Positions 10,188 through 21,680 of a stretch of DNA of 64,000 bases are shown piece by piece. The translations under genes were made by a program, and so were the position numbers. The DNA comes from Gnetum montanum. Lineage: Eukaryota > Streptophyta > Gnetopsida > Gnetales > Gnetaceae. The notes below the pieces were generated by a model. It did not search any database. It worked only from the letters and a program-made list of their open reading frames with translations, and was not told where the DNA came from. How positions within the stretch are numbered: the first letter of the stretch is position 1; every line of letters starts with the position of its first letter. Where the stretch lies: contig MNCI01029535.1 in NCBI GenBank assembly GCA_015680685.1, positions 143,822 through 207,821 of the forward strand, read 5' to 3'.

Positions 10188-10619
10188 GTGTGAGGTTGTC
10201 CATTGTAAGCACCGTGAACTCAAAGCCGAGCGTGAGTGTAAACCTCAGCGTAAGCGTAAGCGTAAACCTCAGCATAAGCGGAAACCTCAGCGTAAGTGTA
10301 GACCTCAAACCCCAGCGTAAGCGTGAGCATAGGGGCCCCAACTCAGCATGAGCATAGAAGCTTAGACTTAGCATACAAGATTTAGTTTAACGTGCAGTTT
10401 CGATCCCAGTGTAAACTTGTCAATCTCAGCGTAGAGGATGCCGAAATGGGAAAGGGTAAGGAGGTAGAGGGCCAGGGGAGGAAGGGGCCTGACCTAAAGT
10501 TTGTAGAGGAAAGCGAGGCCATGTTGCAGTGTCTGCCTAGGCCAAGGGTTCCATCATGGTCTGGATCGTCACACAGGTAGGCTCTAATCCTGCCTTTGTT
10601 AGTTATTTTCATCTGTACA

Positions 10620-11190
10620 TATTATTTGGCATAGATGGTTTTCGTAGCGTAGATAGTTTCTGTAACGTAGAGGGTTTAGGCAGCGTAGAGCGTCTATACG
10701 CTTAGCATAGATTTGCAGCGTAGAGGGTATGTGTAGTGTATAGGGTCTATACGCTGAGCGTAGAAGGTTTCCTCAGCGTACGACGTAGACAGTTTGAACA
10801 GTGTGTAGCGTAGAGGACTTTAACAATATACAGCGTAGACGATTTTATCAGTATGTAGCGTAGACGATTTTCACAGCGTATACGCTGACTGTTTTCACAG
10901 CATATACACTAACTGTTTGCATAGTGTTCAGCGTGAACTGTTTGCATAGTATTCAGCGTAAACTGTTTGCACAGCGTATACGCTGACTGTTTGCACAGCA
11001 TATAGCGTAAACTGTTTGCACAACATATATGCTAACTATTAAATTGTTTTTATAGCGTATACACTGGCAGTTTTTTGCAGCGTATACGCTAAGTGTAAAT
11101 GGTTTTCACAGTGTATATGCTGACGGTTTTTATAGCGTATACGCTGAGCGTGAATAGTTTTTTGAGAAGCGTATACGCCGATTAAAAATA
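10620..11190. repeat. Palindromic-word repeats filling intron 1 of the opposite-strand gene
   Basis: Degenerate 20-30-bp units built on AGCGTATACGCTGACTG, AGCGTAGA and TTTGCACAG. The 10-bp palindrome GCGTATACGC is the same word that fills U3 of A's LTRs (3794-4210, 21255-21680). The leader at 10200-10380 carries AGCGTAAGC variants. Confidence 0.85.
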
Positions 11191-14100
11191 GTTTGTAATT
11201 TTTCAAAGTATTGACAATGCGGAATTTTGTTTTTCATCTCATTTGCATGTATGGCTGATTTATCGTGGCGCTCTGGTTACTTGCAGGGACACTGAGCCTT
11301 TTCTCCTGGTAGTTGAGCTAGTTGGGGTATTGGTGTGGTTTGGCCCCCTTGAGACCGATGAACCTACCCCTGATCTGACTGTTGACAACAATGGGGTATG
11401 GTTCATGGAAGGGGCGTGTGAATTCCTCGCCTTCATCTTAGACAGATTTAAGGTGGTGGTCTGGTCACATCTGAGCGAACAAGTGGCACAGAGTGTGCTT
11501 GAGGCCATGTTGCTGGGAGCTTCGGAGGGAATCATGGTTTTTATGGTAGAAATTGACGAGGGGCCATTTGTGATCGAGGAAGGTCCCTCTGGCGGGCCCA
11601 GATCTACTCGCCCGTTAGCACGCGTGTGGGCCCTATTGCCCCGAGGGCGTGACTATCTCAACAACACATTGTTTCTAGCTGCACGTGTGCACATGCTGTT
11701 CCAGAACCCTCCTGGTATAGTGTACTGGGTAGAGAGGTAAGATTTTTTTTAGCTTGTCATTTTTGATTTTTATCTTTTGGCGTTTTCTTCTGTTTTGACG
11801 ACCGTTCTTTTGCAGGCTCCAAGTTAACCAGGATGGGACATGCGTTAATGATGATGGGCTTGCCCTGGCTCATACTGCTCTAGAGACCTTTATGGCCGGT
11901 CCCACCCTTCACGGAGCTGTATTAGCTCAAATGAAGGGTGATATTTTCCATTTTCATAAATGATTTTCTAGAGCATTCGCACAATGCACAGCTCAAGGGT
12001 GGTTGCATGAAGATTGGTTGCATAATGGACCAATTTTCCCTCGTGACTCTAACTTGGGTAGCACCTCTAAGTCCACAATTGAAGGTAAGTGACAATATTT
12101 TCTAGATGCCTTAGTGTATTTATCCGACTGCTGGTGGTCATACTGATGTGATGGTTTTGAGTTGTATCTACAGTTGATGTCCCTCCCAGCGAAGACCCTC
12201 TCACGACAGGACAAACTGAGAGTACCCTCTCGATGAAGTTCGGGGAGATCAACAAGGCATAGAAATGGTTGCGCACCCATGCCCCGCCATCCATTATCCA
12301 TTGTTTAGATGATGTCGGCCTTATGGAGCTCTTTACAACCACGAGCCTTGACGTGTCGATAGCTGAAATGATCAGAATTGTTGATTCATTCGACAAGTCC
12401 ATTTCCTACTACAACACCCGTATTAAGGGTGTTAAGATACTTTTCCATCTGTCGGTCGAATTCTTTTCGGACCTGTTTGGTGTACCAGCGGATGGTGTAA
12501 ATGTAGTTTTGGACAGGGCTCAGAACGGACTTCATATGGTACGTGAGCTGGAGGACTGGTTGGGTGTTGTCAAGAGCGCCAAGGGATTCCCTATGCAGGG
12601 GAAGTTAAAAGTTGAGGAAGTTAATGAATTATATCCCCTGTTTGGGGCATGAGTGTTCCCTAAATCCCTATCCTAGGTGAGGAGTCTTGGTGTTGAAGTT
12701 GTGTGTATTATGCGAACAGTCTTAGAAACCGAGATGCGTTATAACTGGGCTCAATTTTTTTTGTCAGGCCTTCATAAGGAGATAGTGCGATTGTGCTCAA
12801 ATGTTGAGGCATAGTTCCACTTTACATTTGCATTCTTTGTCGGCTATCTTCGTCATTTGGCCGAGTTTCTAGTGGTTCGTGCAGATAATAAATATGTCCT
12901 ACGGGATCGTACTCAGTTGTCTCATCCGTGGATCAACAGCTGAGTCCCAAGATGCTCCCGAGGGGATTGATGAGTTGGTGTCCATCACGACGAGAGGGTC
13001 ATCTGGTATGTCAATCCACACACGTGACAGTGTGGGGTTGGAACTAGACGACGTTCCCTATACTGCCAAGAGAGCTAAACGTGTTATCTAAGAGACAATT
13101 GGAAGAGCTAAGTCGAAGCTCTCGAAGCGTGACCACTCAACGGAGGTGGCCTCGAATGTGGAAGAGCCACGAGTAAAGCGCATATGGTTCAAGATGCTTG
13201 TCCGAGGTAAGTAAACTTGGTGCACTTATTGCATTGTCCTTTTCATCTTATTCGTAATTTTTATTTCGACTGCTCACATGCCACTGATGCCTTCAGACTT
13301 GACTCGAGAAGTGAGGAGGCAGAAATTAGAGACCATCATTGAAGAGGAGCTGAGGAGGAAGATGTGGGCAAAGATCAAGTGGGAGGGACGAAAGAGCTAG
13401 GGGAAGACACCACGGAGATAGAGCTAGTCGATGACCAGAGTGGTGTTGATGAAATGTTTAGCAGCTTCCTTAAGGGAAGACTAGACTTAGGCGAACCCCC
13501 AAACCCAGAAGGGGACAGAGAACATGGTATATTTCCTTTTATTTTATTGTGTTTCTTTGGGAGTTATCGTTTCTATGGTATCTTACTTTTATGTTTTCAT
13601 CCCTGCCAGACGAAGGTAGTGAAACTAGAACGATGCGATTGGACATGCCCATGAAGATGGTTCCCCCTGAAAGGACCGCAGAGGTTAGTCCGTCTCGTAC
13701 TCGTGGACCATTTACTTGGACCGAGATGCCAAGTAAAATGGATTTTGTGGCTGGTATCGCTGAGGAGGTGGTTGAATGTATTCAGGAAGCCCACCCTGAG
13801 ATAGGTACAACTATTTCGAGTCTTTTGCAACTTTAGAGTTTCACACCCCATTTTTGTCGTTTTAGCGTTTGTTCTTTTCATGTGCGTAGGTGACAAACTG
13901 AGGTGGGATCCATCTGAGATAGTTAGCATTAAGAGTTTTCCTACACTATCCCCAGAAGTCAAACAGGTGCCAAGGCTAGTTTATGAAGAGGTGGCGGAAG
14001 GTCTTGTACACAACGCCAAATTGCTTTGGACTTGTAGGCGTTCCATCGAACAGTTGTGGTTGCAAGTCCAAGAAAAGGAGAAAGAAGTTTCTGAGTTATC

Positions 14101-14949
14101 AGTTGAGCATGATGATCTCAAGGCTTAGTATGAGTTTGTCTCTACTAAACTAAGTGGTGATCATTCTTGGTGGACTTCCGAGGTCACTTATACTAGATAC
14201 TGGAACCTACTCAATCGCCACGTGTCACTGACCCAGAAACTAGCAGAGCGTAAGGCCCAGGTGGATCTATTGAACCTCAAGTGCCAAGATTGGAAGGCTT
14301 TCGCTTCCAAGGTCCGTAAGTGAGGTTAGGATAAGAAGAACCATAAGCACCATTACAAGAAATCATTGAAAGAAGTATCCATTGAAAAGCGTCAACTAGA
14401 AATGTTTGTAGAGGGCCTGAGTCTACGCTTTGTGTTTGATACCTTTTCTCAGAACACAATTGTTGAGATGGAATTGCCTACTAGGGTCATCATGACCGCT
14501 TCTAGGGAGGTTTCTATGGGTGAATTCCCTTTAAAGCATCCTACCTGGTCGGCTGTTGACAAGGGGAAGGCCTTAGCAGATGTCGATCTAGGCCTTGATG
14601 GGATTGATTGGGCGAGTGTCTCAGAAGAGGAAATCCTCCGCTAGCTGGAATTCAGTTTAGGGGGATCCCCTACGGTAAGCATTTTGTTATCATGAAATTT
14701 GTTCGCTGAATAATGTTTGAAAGTTTTTTCTTTTATCGTTATGTTGATTGTTTCTTTTGCATTTTATAGGATCAAGGCGACAATGATGTTTAGGAAGCTG
14801 GCCCTAGTGGATTGGGGGCTCATGACGCCAGCGGGTCTAAAGGGGATGATCCTCCTACCCCTGATGTTTAATCTTTGCTTTGAAATTATTTTGGCTCACA
14901 TTCTTATGTGAATTGTATATTGAATGATTTGAGTTATATTGAATGGATG

Positions 14950-14955
14950 AATAAA
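14950..14955 (+). terminator. Poly(A) signal AATAAA of the opposite-strand gene
   Basis: AATAAA follows the last exon (begins 14770; the terminal hydrophilic DDPPTPDV segment ends near 14872) by about 80 bp. It lies on the same strand as the exons. Sequence 15000-15230 beyond it shows nothing recognisable. Confidence 0.5.
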
Positions 14956-15230
14956 ATCAGTTAACTCTTGTAATTGTACATCATCATTACATGTATATAT
15001 ATTTTTTACTTATATTTTTTGTTGTGGATTTTGGGTTTAAATGTAAACACGACACGGAAATATAAAATGTTTTGATTTGTTTTTGTAGTTTAAGTATAGT
15101 GCACGAATGTAATTATAAGTAGGATTGTAATTATAAGCGAAAGATAATTGCAAAAAAGGACGACATGACAATGCAAGCGTCAATTCGAACAGTGAACTGG
15201 AACTTGGGAGGAAAACAAAGTATAAGTGGA

Positions 15231-15655
15231 TGATCTAGTTTAAGGCCATTTTGGGCCACATGCACTAGTTTAAGGCCATTTCGGGCCATGCATAAACAAG
15301 AGAAATTTCAAGTGACATGGGTTGATTTCTTAGGAGACCAATCATTTCTGATCGTGGTTAGTTTTATGTCATTGCGGACATGATAGTTTAACGTCATTTC
15401 AGACAGGGATGGTAGTTTAACGCTGTTCTAGACTATTTGTAGTTTAACGTCATTTCGGACCATTTGTAGTTTAATTTCATTTCGGACCATTTGTAGTTTA
15501 ATGTCATTTCGGATAGGGATGATAGTTTAACGTCATTCCAGACTATTTGTAGTTTAACGTCATTTTGGACCATTTGTAGTTTAATGTCATTTCGGACAGG
15601 GATGATGTTTTAACGTCATTTTGGACTATTTGTAGTTTAACGTCATTTCAGATCA
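15231..15655. repeat. Minisatellite between protease and the opposite-strand gene
   Basis: Two units with TAGTTTAAGGCCATTTYGGG are followed by roughly ten units of the type TAGTTTAACGTCATTTCGGA with CCATTTG or CAGGGATGA spacers (27-32 bp period). It matches the block at 9660-9965 in its AGTTTAAGGCC core, so the gene block is flanked by related arrays. Confidence 0.92.
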
Positions 15656-15663
15656 AGTGTTGT

Positions 15664-16668
15664 TTATTGGTTTAGTAGTTTTTTGAGTTTTCTCATTTTA
15701 ACGTTAGGAGTTGCGTTAGCGGGTATGATTCTATATTCAGCATCTCCTTCGTTGATCACGTTGAATGGTAATTCAGCCCAAGGGACATCTGATGGAATTG
15801 TTCCTGCATTAGTCTTTTCTTGCGCTTCTGCATGTGTCGTGGTTTCCATGTCAGTTGTGGTTTCCGAGTGAGGCTGTGTATGTATGATTTCAGGCTCGGG
15901 TATTTCTGTTTTGGGTAGATTTCCCTTTGTGTCTACGAGATTATCACCTATTGGTTGTTGTTCAGTTGTATCGTCTTGTTTAGGCTCTTCGAGCTTAACC
16001 TTTGAGCCTTGGTCTGTATCTATGTATGAGGAGATGATGGGTGTAGCAGCCTCCCTGTGTATAATGATTTCACCACCTTCGTAAGGCAAGTGAATTTCTT
16101 GGTGAATGGGGGAAGAGAATGCTTTAAGTTGGGCTAACCAGGGCCTTCCCAATATTAGGTTGAACCCTGGAATTTCATCAATTACCATAAAGTCGGTTGA
16201 TGTGAGGAATTGGTCCCCTGCTATAAAGTCTAAAGTCACGGTGCCTTTGACTACCACGCGCGACCTACTGAATGATTTCAAGTATGTGGTGGCAGTTGGT
16301 CTGATTAGCTCTGTAAGCCCCAGTTGTTCAACGATGGGATATGGCACTACATTTGTGGCAGCTCCATCATCCACATGGACCCTATGTATCTTGAATTGGT
16401 TTATTCGTATTGTTATGAACATCGGTGCTTTTGTTACCTCTCCCATTTTCTCATCCAACTTGATGTTGTCATTATGGAAACTTAATGGCTTGGAAGTTGA
16501 CTGTTGGGACGAGTACATTACTGCATGAATTGAAGGTTCATTTGGAGGCAAGTCTTCGCTTACTGGGATAGATGTTAACATGCGCACTAGAGCTTTGTGG
16601 TGGGTTTGAGATGTTAACACTAGGTCGTATAAGCTCAGTGAAGTGTTTTTTTGTTTGAGTGCCTGCAT
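15664..16668 (-). CDS. Aspartic protease region of element A
   Basis: A 334-codon frame. Residues 1-60 carry LYDLVLTSQTHHKALVRMLTSIPVSEDLP-like sequence conserved in B (26590) and D (36374). The protease core has VHVDDGAATNVVP, equivalent to the D-S/T-G active site with Asp in place of Ser/Thr, and the C-terminal signature FNLILGRPWL. About 130 residues of acidic, Thr-rich tail end in VKMRKLKKLLNQ. It cleaves Gag-Pol in an intact element. The frame is open throughout, the longest uninterrupted frame of the window. It ends right at the minisatellite, so RT cannot be read directly from it. Confidence 0.85.
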   Translation of the reverse strand: MQALKQKNTSLSLYDLVLTSQTHHKALVRMLTSIPVSEDLPPNEPSIHAVMYSSQQSTSKPLSFHNDNIKLDEKMGEVTKAPMFITIRINQFKIHRVHVDDGAATNVVPYPIVEQLGLTELIRPTATTYLKSFSRSRVVVKGTVTLDFIAGDQFLTSTDFMVIDEIPGFNLILGRPWLAQLKAFSSPIHQEIHLPYEGGEIIIHREAATPIISSYIDTDQGSKVKLEEPKQDDTTEQQPIGDNLVDTKGNLPKTEIPEPEIIHTQPHSETTTDMETTTHAEAQEKTNAGTIPSDVPWAELPFNVINEGDAEYRIIPANATPNVKMRKLKKLLNQ

Positions 16669-16699
16669 GACCTACGTTAGAGCTGTTGCTAGATCTCTA

Positions 16700-17640
16700 T
16701 TTTTGGGTGTATGTTTGTTGGCAGTGACTTGGTCCATTGGGCCCAACAGTTTTATTTTGTGCATCGTTGGTTTGTCATTTTTCCCGGAATCGATGATTTA
16801 GACGTATCATGTTTTCTAGATGATTCACCCTCATGGCCTATGTTTGGTTTATCATTATGTGGTGTCATGGGTACTGCATTTAATGAAGTAGGTTTAGGAG
16901 GTCCTAAGGCTAGCCATTGATGCTCCTTCTCCAAGCGTTCACGTGTAAGCTTATCTGCTAAGCGTTCTCGTGTGTGGCGTGAGCATGCGGTTGGTTTCAG
17001 AGCCTCAAGTTGCCTTGGGATTCATACTACGTATGGAGTCAGGCAGGGTTGTGGTTGGACGGTCACATGCGGTTGAGTGTTAGGCTGGCTGGGCACCTTG
17101 ATGACATAAGGGCTGGGTTTATTGTTTGTTTGTGAAGTGGAGAATTGGTGATCACTAGGACGTTCGAGTGTCCTAATGACGTATGGAGTTGGCGTGGCTA
17201 GAGGTTGTACCTCCGTTGTCGCAACCGTAGGTGGTACTCAAACTACGTAGGGGGCAGGCCGAATAGGAGGTGTTGGTATGTTTACGGTAGTAGCGGCGGG
17301 AGGTATGTGCACCACGTATGGTTTTTCATGAGTCGGGGTGTTAGAAGTTGCTACGGCAGGGGGTACTTTGACGACATAAGGCTTTTGCGGTGAATATGAT
17401 GATTGAGGCACCGATGTTTGTATAGTGGGAGGAATGTGCACTACAAATGGTTTATTAGGCATTTTCTGCTCATGGTTGGAATAGACAGTGTTAATGCTAG
17501 GTGTTTCAGGTTCGTTATCAAGGTATATTGTGTTGATCACGTACGGTGCCTCTTTGGTATTTAGAGGATCTTTATACACACCCATGGCCGAGTTTTGTGG
17601 TTGGACCGGATTGGCTTCATCAAAGGTGATCTAACCTCCG
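16700..17640 (-). pseudogene. Repetitive linker between gag and protease, element A
   Basis: Repeats an 8-10-residue motif of the type KPYVVHIPP / KPYVVKVPP, spaced about 20-30 residues apart (17585-17238, continuing degenerate to about 17000). Stops and frame breaks occur at about 17238 and 16750. The same linker occurs in B (26890-27150: PFVIKVSP, LFVIRVPP, PFITHVPP) and in decayed form in D (36800-37010). Function unknown; it may be a spacer or protein-binding repeat. Confidence 0.6.
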
Positions 17641-19691
17641 TCGATCATTCATTGGATGTCTTGTTTTAGGGTGAAACAGTAATCCATGCCATGTCCATTA
17701 CGTTGGTGATAGTCGCAGAAGTGGTCCATTCTAAAGCCTTTTGGTACTGGGGGCTCATCTGGTGTTGCTAGGCTTGGGTTCTGAACCAGTTAACAGAATC
17801 GATCATGCCTCTGGATCGCTGCAGGGGACAACTATTTATGTTTCATTAATCCAGCCTTTAGGAGTTGGTCGAATAGTTGCGATGGATTCATAGGCAGTGA
17901 CGTGTATTGAGAGGGGTCCTTGCTCTTGAAGTTTCTCGTACGATTCGGTGTTGGGTTTTGTGATGAGGATGATTCTGGCACGATCGTGGGAGTGGGTTTG
18001 GCATAATTAGTAGGGGCAATAGGCGGTTTGCTTTGTTTTTCCACATTTTCTTGTTGTGTTTCTGCTACTGCCGCTATAGTTATTTTAGCTTTTTCTTTGT
18101 CTTTTTTTACTGTGTTGATTCTTAAAAGCTAAGTATGCAGGATCATGGCTATTTTGTGCTGCCTTCTCTATGTTCTTGATTTGTACAAACGCTTGACTCA
18201 AATTGCGTGCATTGAGATAGTATAGTTTGGATTTGACAAAGTCGTTGACAGCCCCTTTTAAGATGGTGAGGAGGTATGTCTCTGGGATCGGCACATGGAG
18301 CTCATTGAGAGCAGCGCTCCACCACTGGATGAGTTTTTGGATAGGTTCAAGGGGTGCTCGCTTGACCTGTATGAGGATGTCTAGTGTTGCCTCGGGTTGC
18401 AAGTTATACTTGAACTTGGTGACGAATTGGTGTAGCAAATCTTCCAGAGAAGATATGGAGTTTTGTGGTAAGGCCCGATACAAATCAAGCGCTCTCCTAG
18501 CAAGGGACATGGGGAACACTCATAAAATGGCATGTGGCTATGCCTGAAGTAGCGCGCACTCTAGTCTGAATGTTATGAGGTGAGCGTTGGGGTCTGTCTC
18601 CCCTGTGTATTTGGTCAACGTAGGCAAAGATACACCCTTGGGTAATGTTAGGGGCGGAATCGAAGAGCTGACAGGGTCATCGTGATAGAAGCCCACTACC
18701 TTCAGTTCTCTGTTGGGGTCGATTTTAAGGTATTTGACCTCGTCAGTTAGCTCCTGCATTAGCTTTTTGGTGTCAGCCCAATCTTGGGCACTAGGTGAGA
18801 TGGTAGGTTGGGGATGTTGTACGATGTACAGATTAGATTATTGGATAATGGGTTGGAAGGTAGAAAGCTGTGCAGTTGGAGGCTGTACTTGCAGGATATT
18901 TGTAGCGGGTGGTGCGAAGGGTGGCACGTTGTAGGTAAGGGGTTGCTATTGTCGTTGCGGTTGTACTTGGGGGATGTTAGCTGGGAAAATGGTGTGAGGT
19001 GATATGTTATAATGAGGGGGTTGATGTGATTGGGCACTAATCGCTATCCATTGCCCGATCATGTTTTGTGTAGGAATCCCCTGAACTTGTTGGGTTACAG
19101 TTGTGAAGGATGCTCCTTGAGTTGGGATCCACGGTATATAGTGAGCGGATGTAGAAGCCGGTATTACATGTAGCATCCTGATCACTCGGGGCTAGAAGGT
19201 TGTTCCTACATCATTTTGGGGAGGTTTTATTTGGGAGAATGGAGGTATTGTTGCAGCAGGGGGGATAGCGAGGGGTAGTATGTTGAGTTGCGGATTGGTT
19301 GCAAGAGGAATATGAACAAGTGTGGATGACTCTTGTTGAGGTATTTGTGCTTGGGTGAATTTAAGTGGTTGAAGGGACGTAATTTCCCTATGGCTGGATG
19401 AAACAAAGGGTTTGCATAGGTCTATGGACTAAGAGTATGATACAAATCTTCATGCTCGGATTGAGCTGCGAAGTCATCTTCCTCTTCCAATTGAGGGTTT
19501 GCCAGAGACTGGTCTAAAGACTGGCTCCTTTGTAGGAGAAGTTGCGAGATCAGCTCAAAGTAGTGCTCTGGGAGATGGATGATATCATATGGGGAGGGAA
19601 TGAACTCTTGTCCCCCCCTATAGAAGAGTTCGTATTGCCTTTTGACTTCCAGTTCGGTTTGGTCTACGATGAGGCTGCCTTGTATTTTCAC
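17640..19691 (-). pseudogene. Gag of element A
   Basis: Pieces in order: an N-terminal 89-codon segment (19691-19422), a Pro/Gln-rich stretch (19185-18760), and a capsid-like part (18759-18085). The capsid part has LTLPKGVSLPTLTKYTGETDPNAHL, then RALDLYRALP, SSLEDLLHQFVTKF, and a C-terminal KLYYLNARNLSQAF. A basic segment follows (18044-17832). A knuckle-like CDYHQRNGHGMDYC (C-x2-H-x4-H-x4-C type) lies at about 17700. This order matches the retrotransposon gag family. Stops at 18538, 18085 and 17832 and frame changes make it non-functional. Start at 19691 is the first Met of the frame and is not certain. Confidence 0.8.
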
Positions 19692-19959
19692 ACATATGAA
19701 ATTGTATTGGTCCTAAGTTATGATGTTAGACAATGGGTTCCTCCCTTGCAATCTAAGAGACCGGCAAGGCCCCACTAGGGGTTGTGCCACAGGCTGTTGA
19801 ACGGCCATGGTGCCTACAAGGTCTGTGACCTAGGTGGTTGTAGCATTGGAGTTCGTGGTGTTCATGATGAATGGTTGAGAATACGATACAGTGAAGGGAT
19901 ATGAAACTAGTACACATAGTACGGCATAAACCTATGTTTGTGGTGTACAATGTATAAAC

Positions 19960-20555
19960 TGGGTCTCAGCGTATAGGCTTCAATGACCAGCGTATAACGA
20001 TGACGTATAGGTATAGAGCGTATGGTGGTAGCATAGAGAATCTACGGCGTAGAGCGTACAGTGTATATGCTAAGCAACATAGACGGAGTTTACGGCATAG
20101 AGCATGTAGCGTATACTGAACAGTGTAGACAGAGTCAGTGTAGAGTGTAGACAGAGTCTACAGCGTAGAACGTGCAATGTAAACTAAATAGCATAGACAA
20201 AGTTAGCGTACAGCGTAGACAGAGTCTACAGCATAGAGAGTGTAGCGTAAACTTAGCAGCAGCGTATACGTCGGTAGCGTAGACAGAGTCTTGTGTGTAG
20301 CGTAGAAAAAGTCTACAGTGTAAAGTGTGCAGCGTATATGTTAGTAACATAAACAGAGTTTTGTGTGCAGTGTAGACAGAGTCTACCACGTTGTGTGCAG
20401 CGTATACTTAGTAGCGTAGACGCTGGGAATTTTGCAGACAGGGTTGGCGTGTAGTCAGCAGCGTAGACGCTAGGAGTTTTGTGGACAGGGATGGCGTATA
20501 CTCAACAGCGTAGACGCTGGGAGTTCTGAAGCATAGTAAGTTTTAAGCAGTTTTT
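19960..20555. repeat. 5' leader repeats of element A
   Basis: Degenerate units around AGCGTAGACAGAGTCTACAG, which contains the inverted repeat GTAGAC-AGA-GTCTAC, and AGCGTATACT. About 20 units cover the leader between PBS and gag. ORFs here are translations of the repeat. Confidence 0.85.
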
Positions 20556-20574
20556 GGCCCTCCTTCTAGCGCCA
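20556..20574 (-). other. Primer binding site of element A
   Basis: Minus strand TGGCGCTAGAAGGAGGGCC, starting 5 bp inside the 5' LTR, begins with the TGG expected for pairing with a tRNA CCA end. I could not assign the tRNA by eye. Related sequence occurs at 30338-30416 (B) and 43737-43756 (D). Confidence 0.75.
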
Positions 20575-21168
20575 ATTTCTATATCGTCCAAAATTGTCGG
20601 TCTCTGGCTGGAAGGAAATAGAAATCAGGAGATCTTCGGACATGCATAGAAGACCCTACCTTCCCTTGAGGGCAAGCTAGAATTAATGAAGGCAGAGTAC
20701 CTTGAGTGGTCTGCATGCGGATCAGGCAAGGATTTCCCCAAACGTACACCGAGGTGCTATACGCTGGGTTATATGTAAACGACATAAGAGATGTAAAATG
20801 AAATATAAACAACGTAACTGGTGTAAACAGAGCGTAAATGTATGAGGGCGTAAACAGTAAACATGCAACAATTAATGAAAAACTGTAATAGATTTTAGGA
20901 AGAAAATGTAGCAATATTGTTGCAAAATGAGAGTTACAATGCACTGATCTAACGTAGTTGTGGCTTTGACACAAGGCAGACGAATAGCCCTGGTGGATGC
21001 AGGGATGATTGTGTGCTGGTTCAAAATGTAGGCACAGCGTAGAGGCTGTATGCTCAGCGTACAGGGTTGAGGTCCAGCGTACAGGGTTTCCGCTCTAGTT
21101 CTTAGCGTCTCTGTTTTTCTCTCTAGTTTGCTCAAAATTGCCAACCTCGATCTAATGAAAAATTGGGA

Positions 21169-21176
21169 TTTTTATA
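21169..21176 (-). promoter_or_regulatory. TATA box of element A LTR (TATAAAAA)
   Basis: Minus-strand TATAAAAA in GTATAAAAATCCCAA, directly downstream (minus sense) of the U3 repeats. The identical motif lies at 3712-3719 in the other LTR. Confidence 0.7.
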
Positions 21177-21254
21177 CAGGTTTAGACGTTAGACTCGGGT
21201 TGGACGACACATGGTGCATTGACCGGGCATGAAAGAATAAAATTTTACAAGTGT

Positions 21255-21680
21255 ACAACATGCTGGATCTACTGGGCATATACGTTGGGTGTATATGTTG
21301 GGCGTATACGCTGTATCTGGTGGGCGTAGACTCTGGGCGTATACGCTAGGCATGCAGGACGTATACGCTGGGCGTATACGCTGTATATGCTGGGCGTATA
21401 GGCTGTGTCTGCTAGGCATATACGTTGGGCGTGGAAGATGTACATGTTCAGCGTATAGACTCCAGGATGCATGATGTCAACACTTGATGATCGCTCTGCC
21501 CATGTGAGTTGATGCTCTATGCCAAGTCTTGCTCTGCAGTGTTGTTTCTATGCCATCTTTGGGGATTGCATGCTGGGCATATACATCAATTGTACAGGCT
21601 GAGCGTACTTGTGAGGTGTGTATGTTGGGCGTATACGCTGTGGATGCAAACTTGGGCGTATACGCTGAAAATGCATACTT
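21255..21680. repeat. U3 repeats of GCGTATACGC in the 5' LTR of A
   Basis: About 20 degenerate copies of GGGCGTATACGCTG upstream of the TATA box, mirrored at 3794-4210. Their place in U3 suggests an enhancer-like role, which is inference. Confidence 0.9.

Larger units (their letters stand above)
10392..14956 (+). pseudogene. Opposite-strand multi-exon gene inside element A, FCP1/NIF-like N-terminal domain, broken
   Basis: Exons joined by GT-AG introns: I1 10577-11286, I2 11737-11815, I3 12085-12173, I4 13207-13296, I5 13527-13609, I6 13805-13889, I7 14675-14769. I1, I2 and I3 preserve frame exactly. A likely start is ATG 10446 (MGKGKEVEG). Exons 2-3 resemble FCP1/NIF-type HAD phosphatases: LLVVELVGVLV in place of L-D-L-x-G-x-L, then FKVVVWSHLSEQVAQSVLEA, RPLARVW, NNTLFLAARVHMLFQNPPG, and DDGLALAHTALETF. 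The catalytic Asp is Glu, so activity is unlikely. Exon 4 onward matches no family I know. Exons 5-8 are charged and coiled-coil-like (for example 13297-13400 and 14000-14420). In-frame stops (TGA about 11970, TAG 12259, TGA 12650 and others) and frameshifts near 12940 and 13350 break it. The domain call rests on motif order only. Confidence 0.6.

Noticed and set aside
11938-11971. 34-bp GT-AG interval inside exon 3 of the opposite-strand gene
   Set aside because: Too short for a plant intron; reading through keeps one frame with a single TGA.
16106-16528. 140-codon plus-strand open frame
   Set aside because: Antisense shadow of the protease frame, which has the recognisable motifs.
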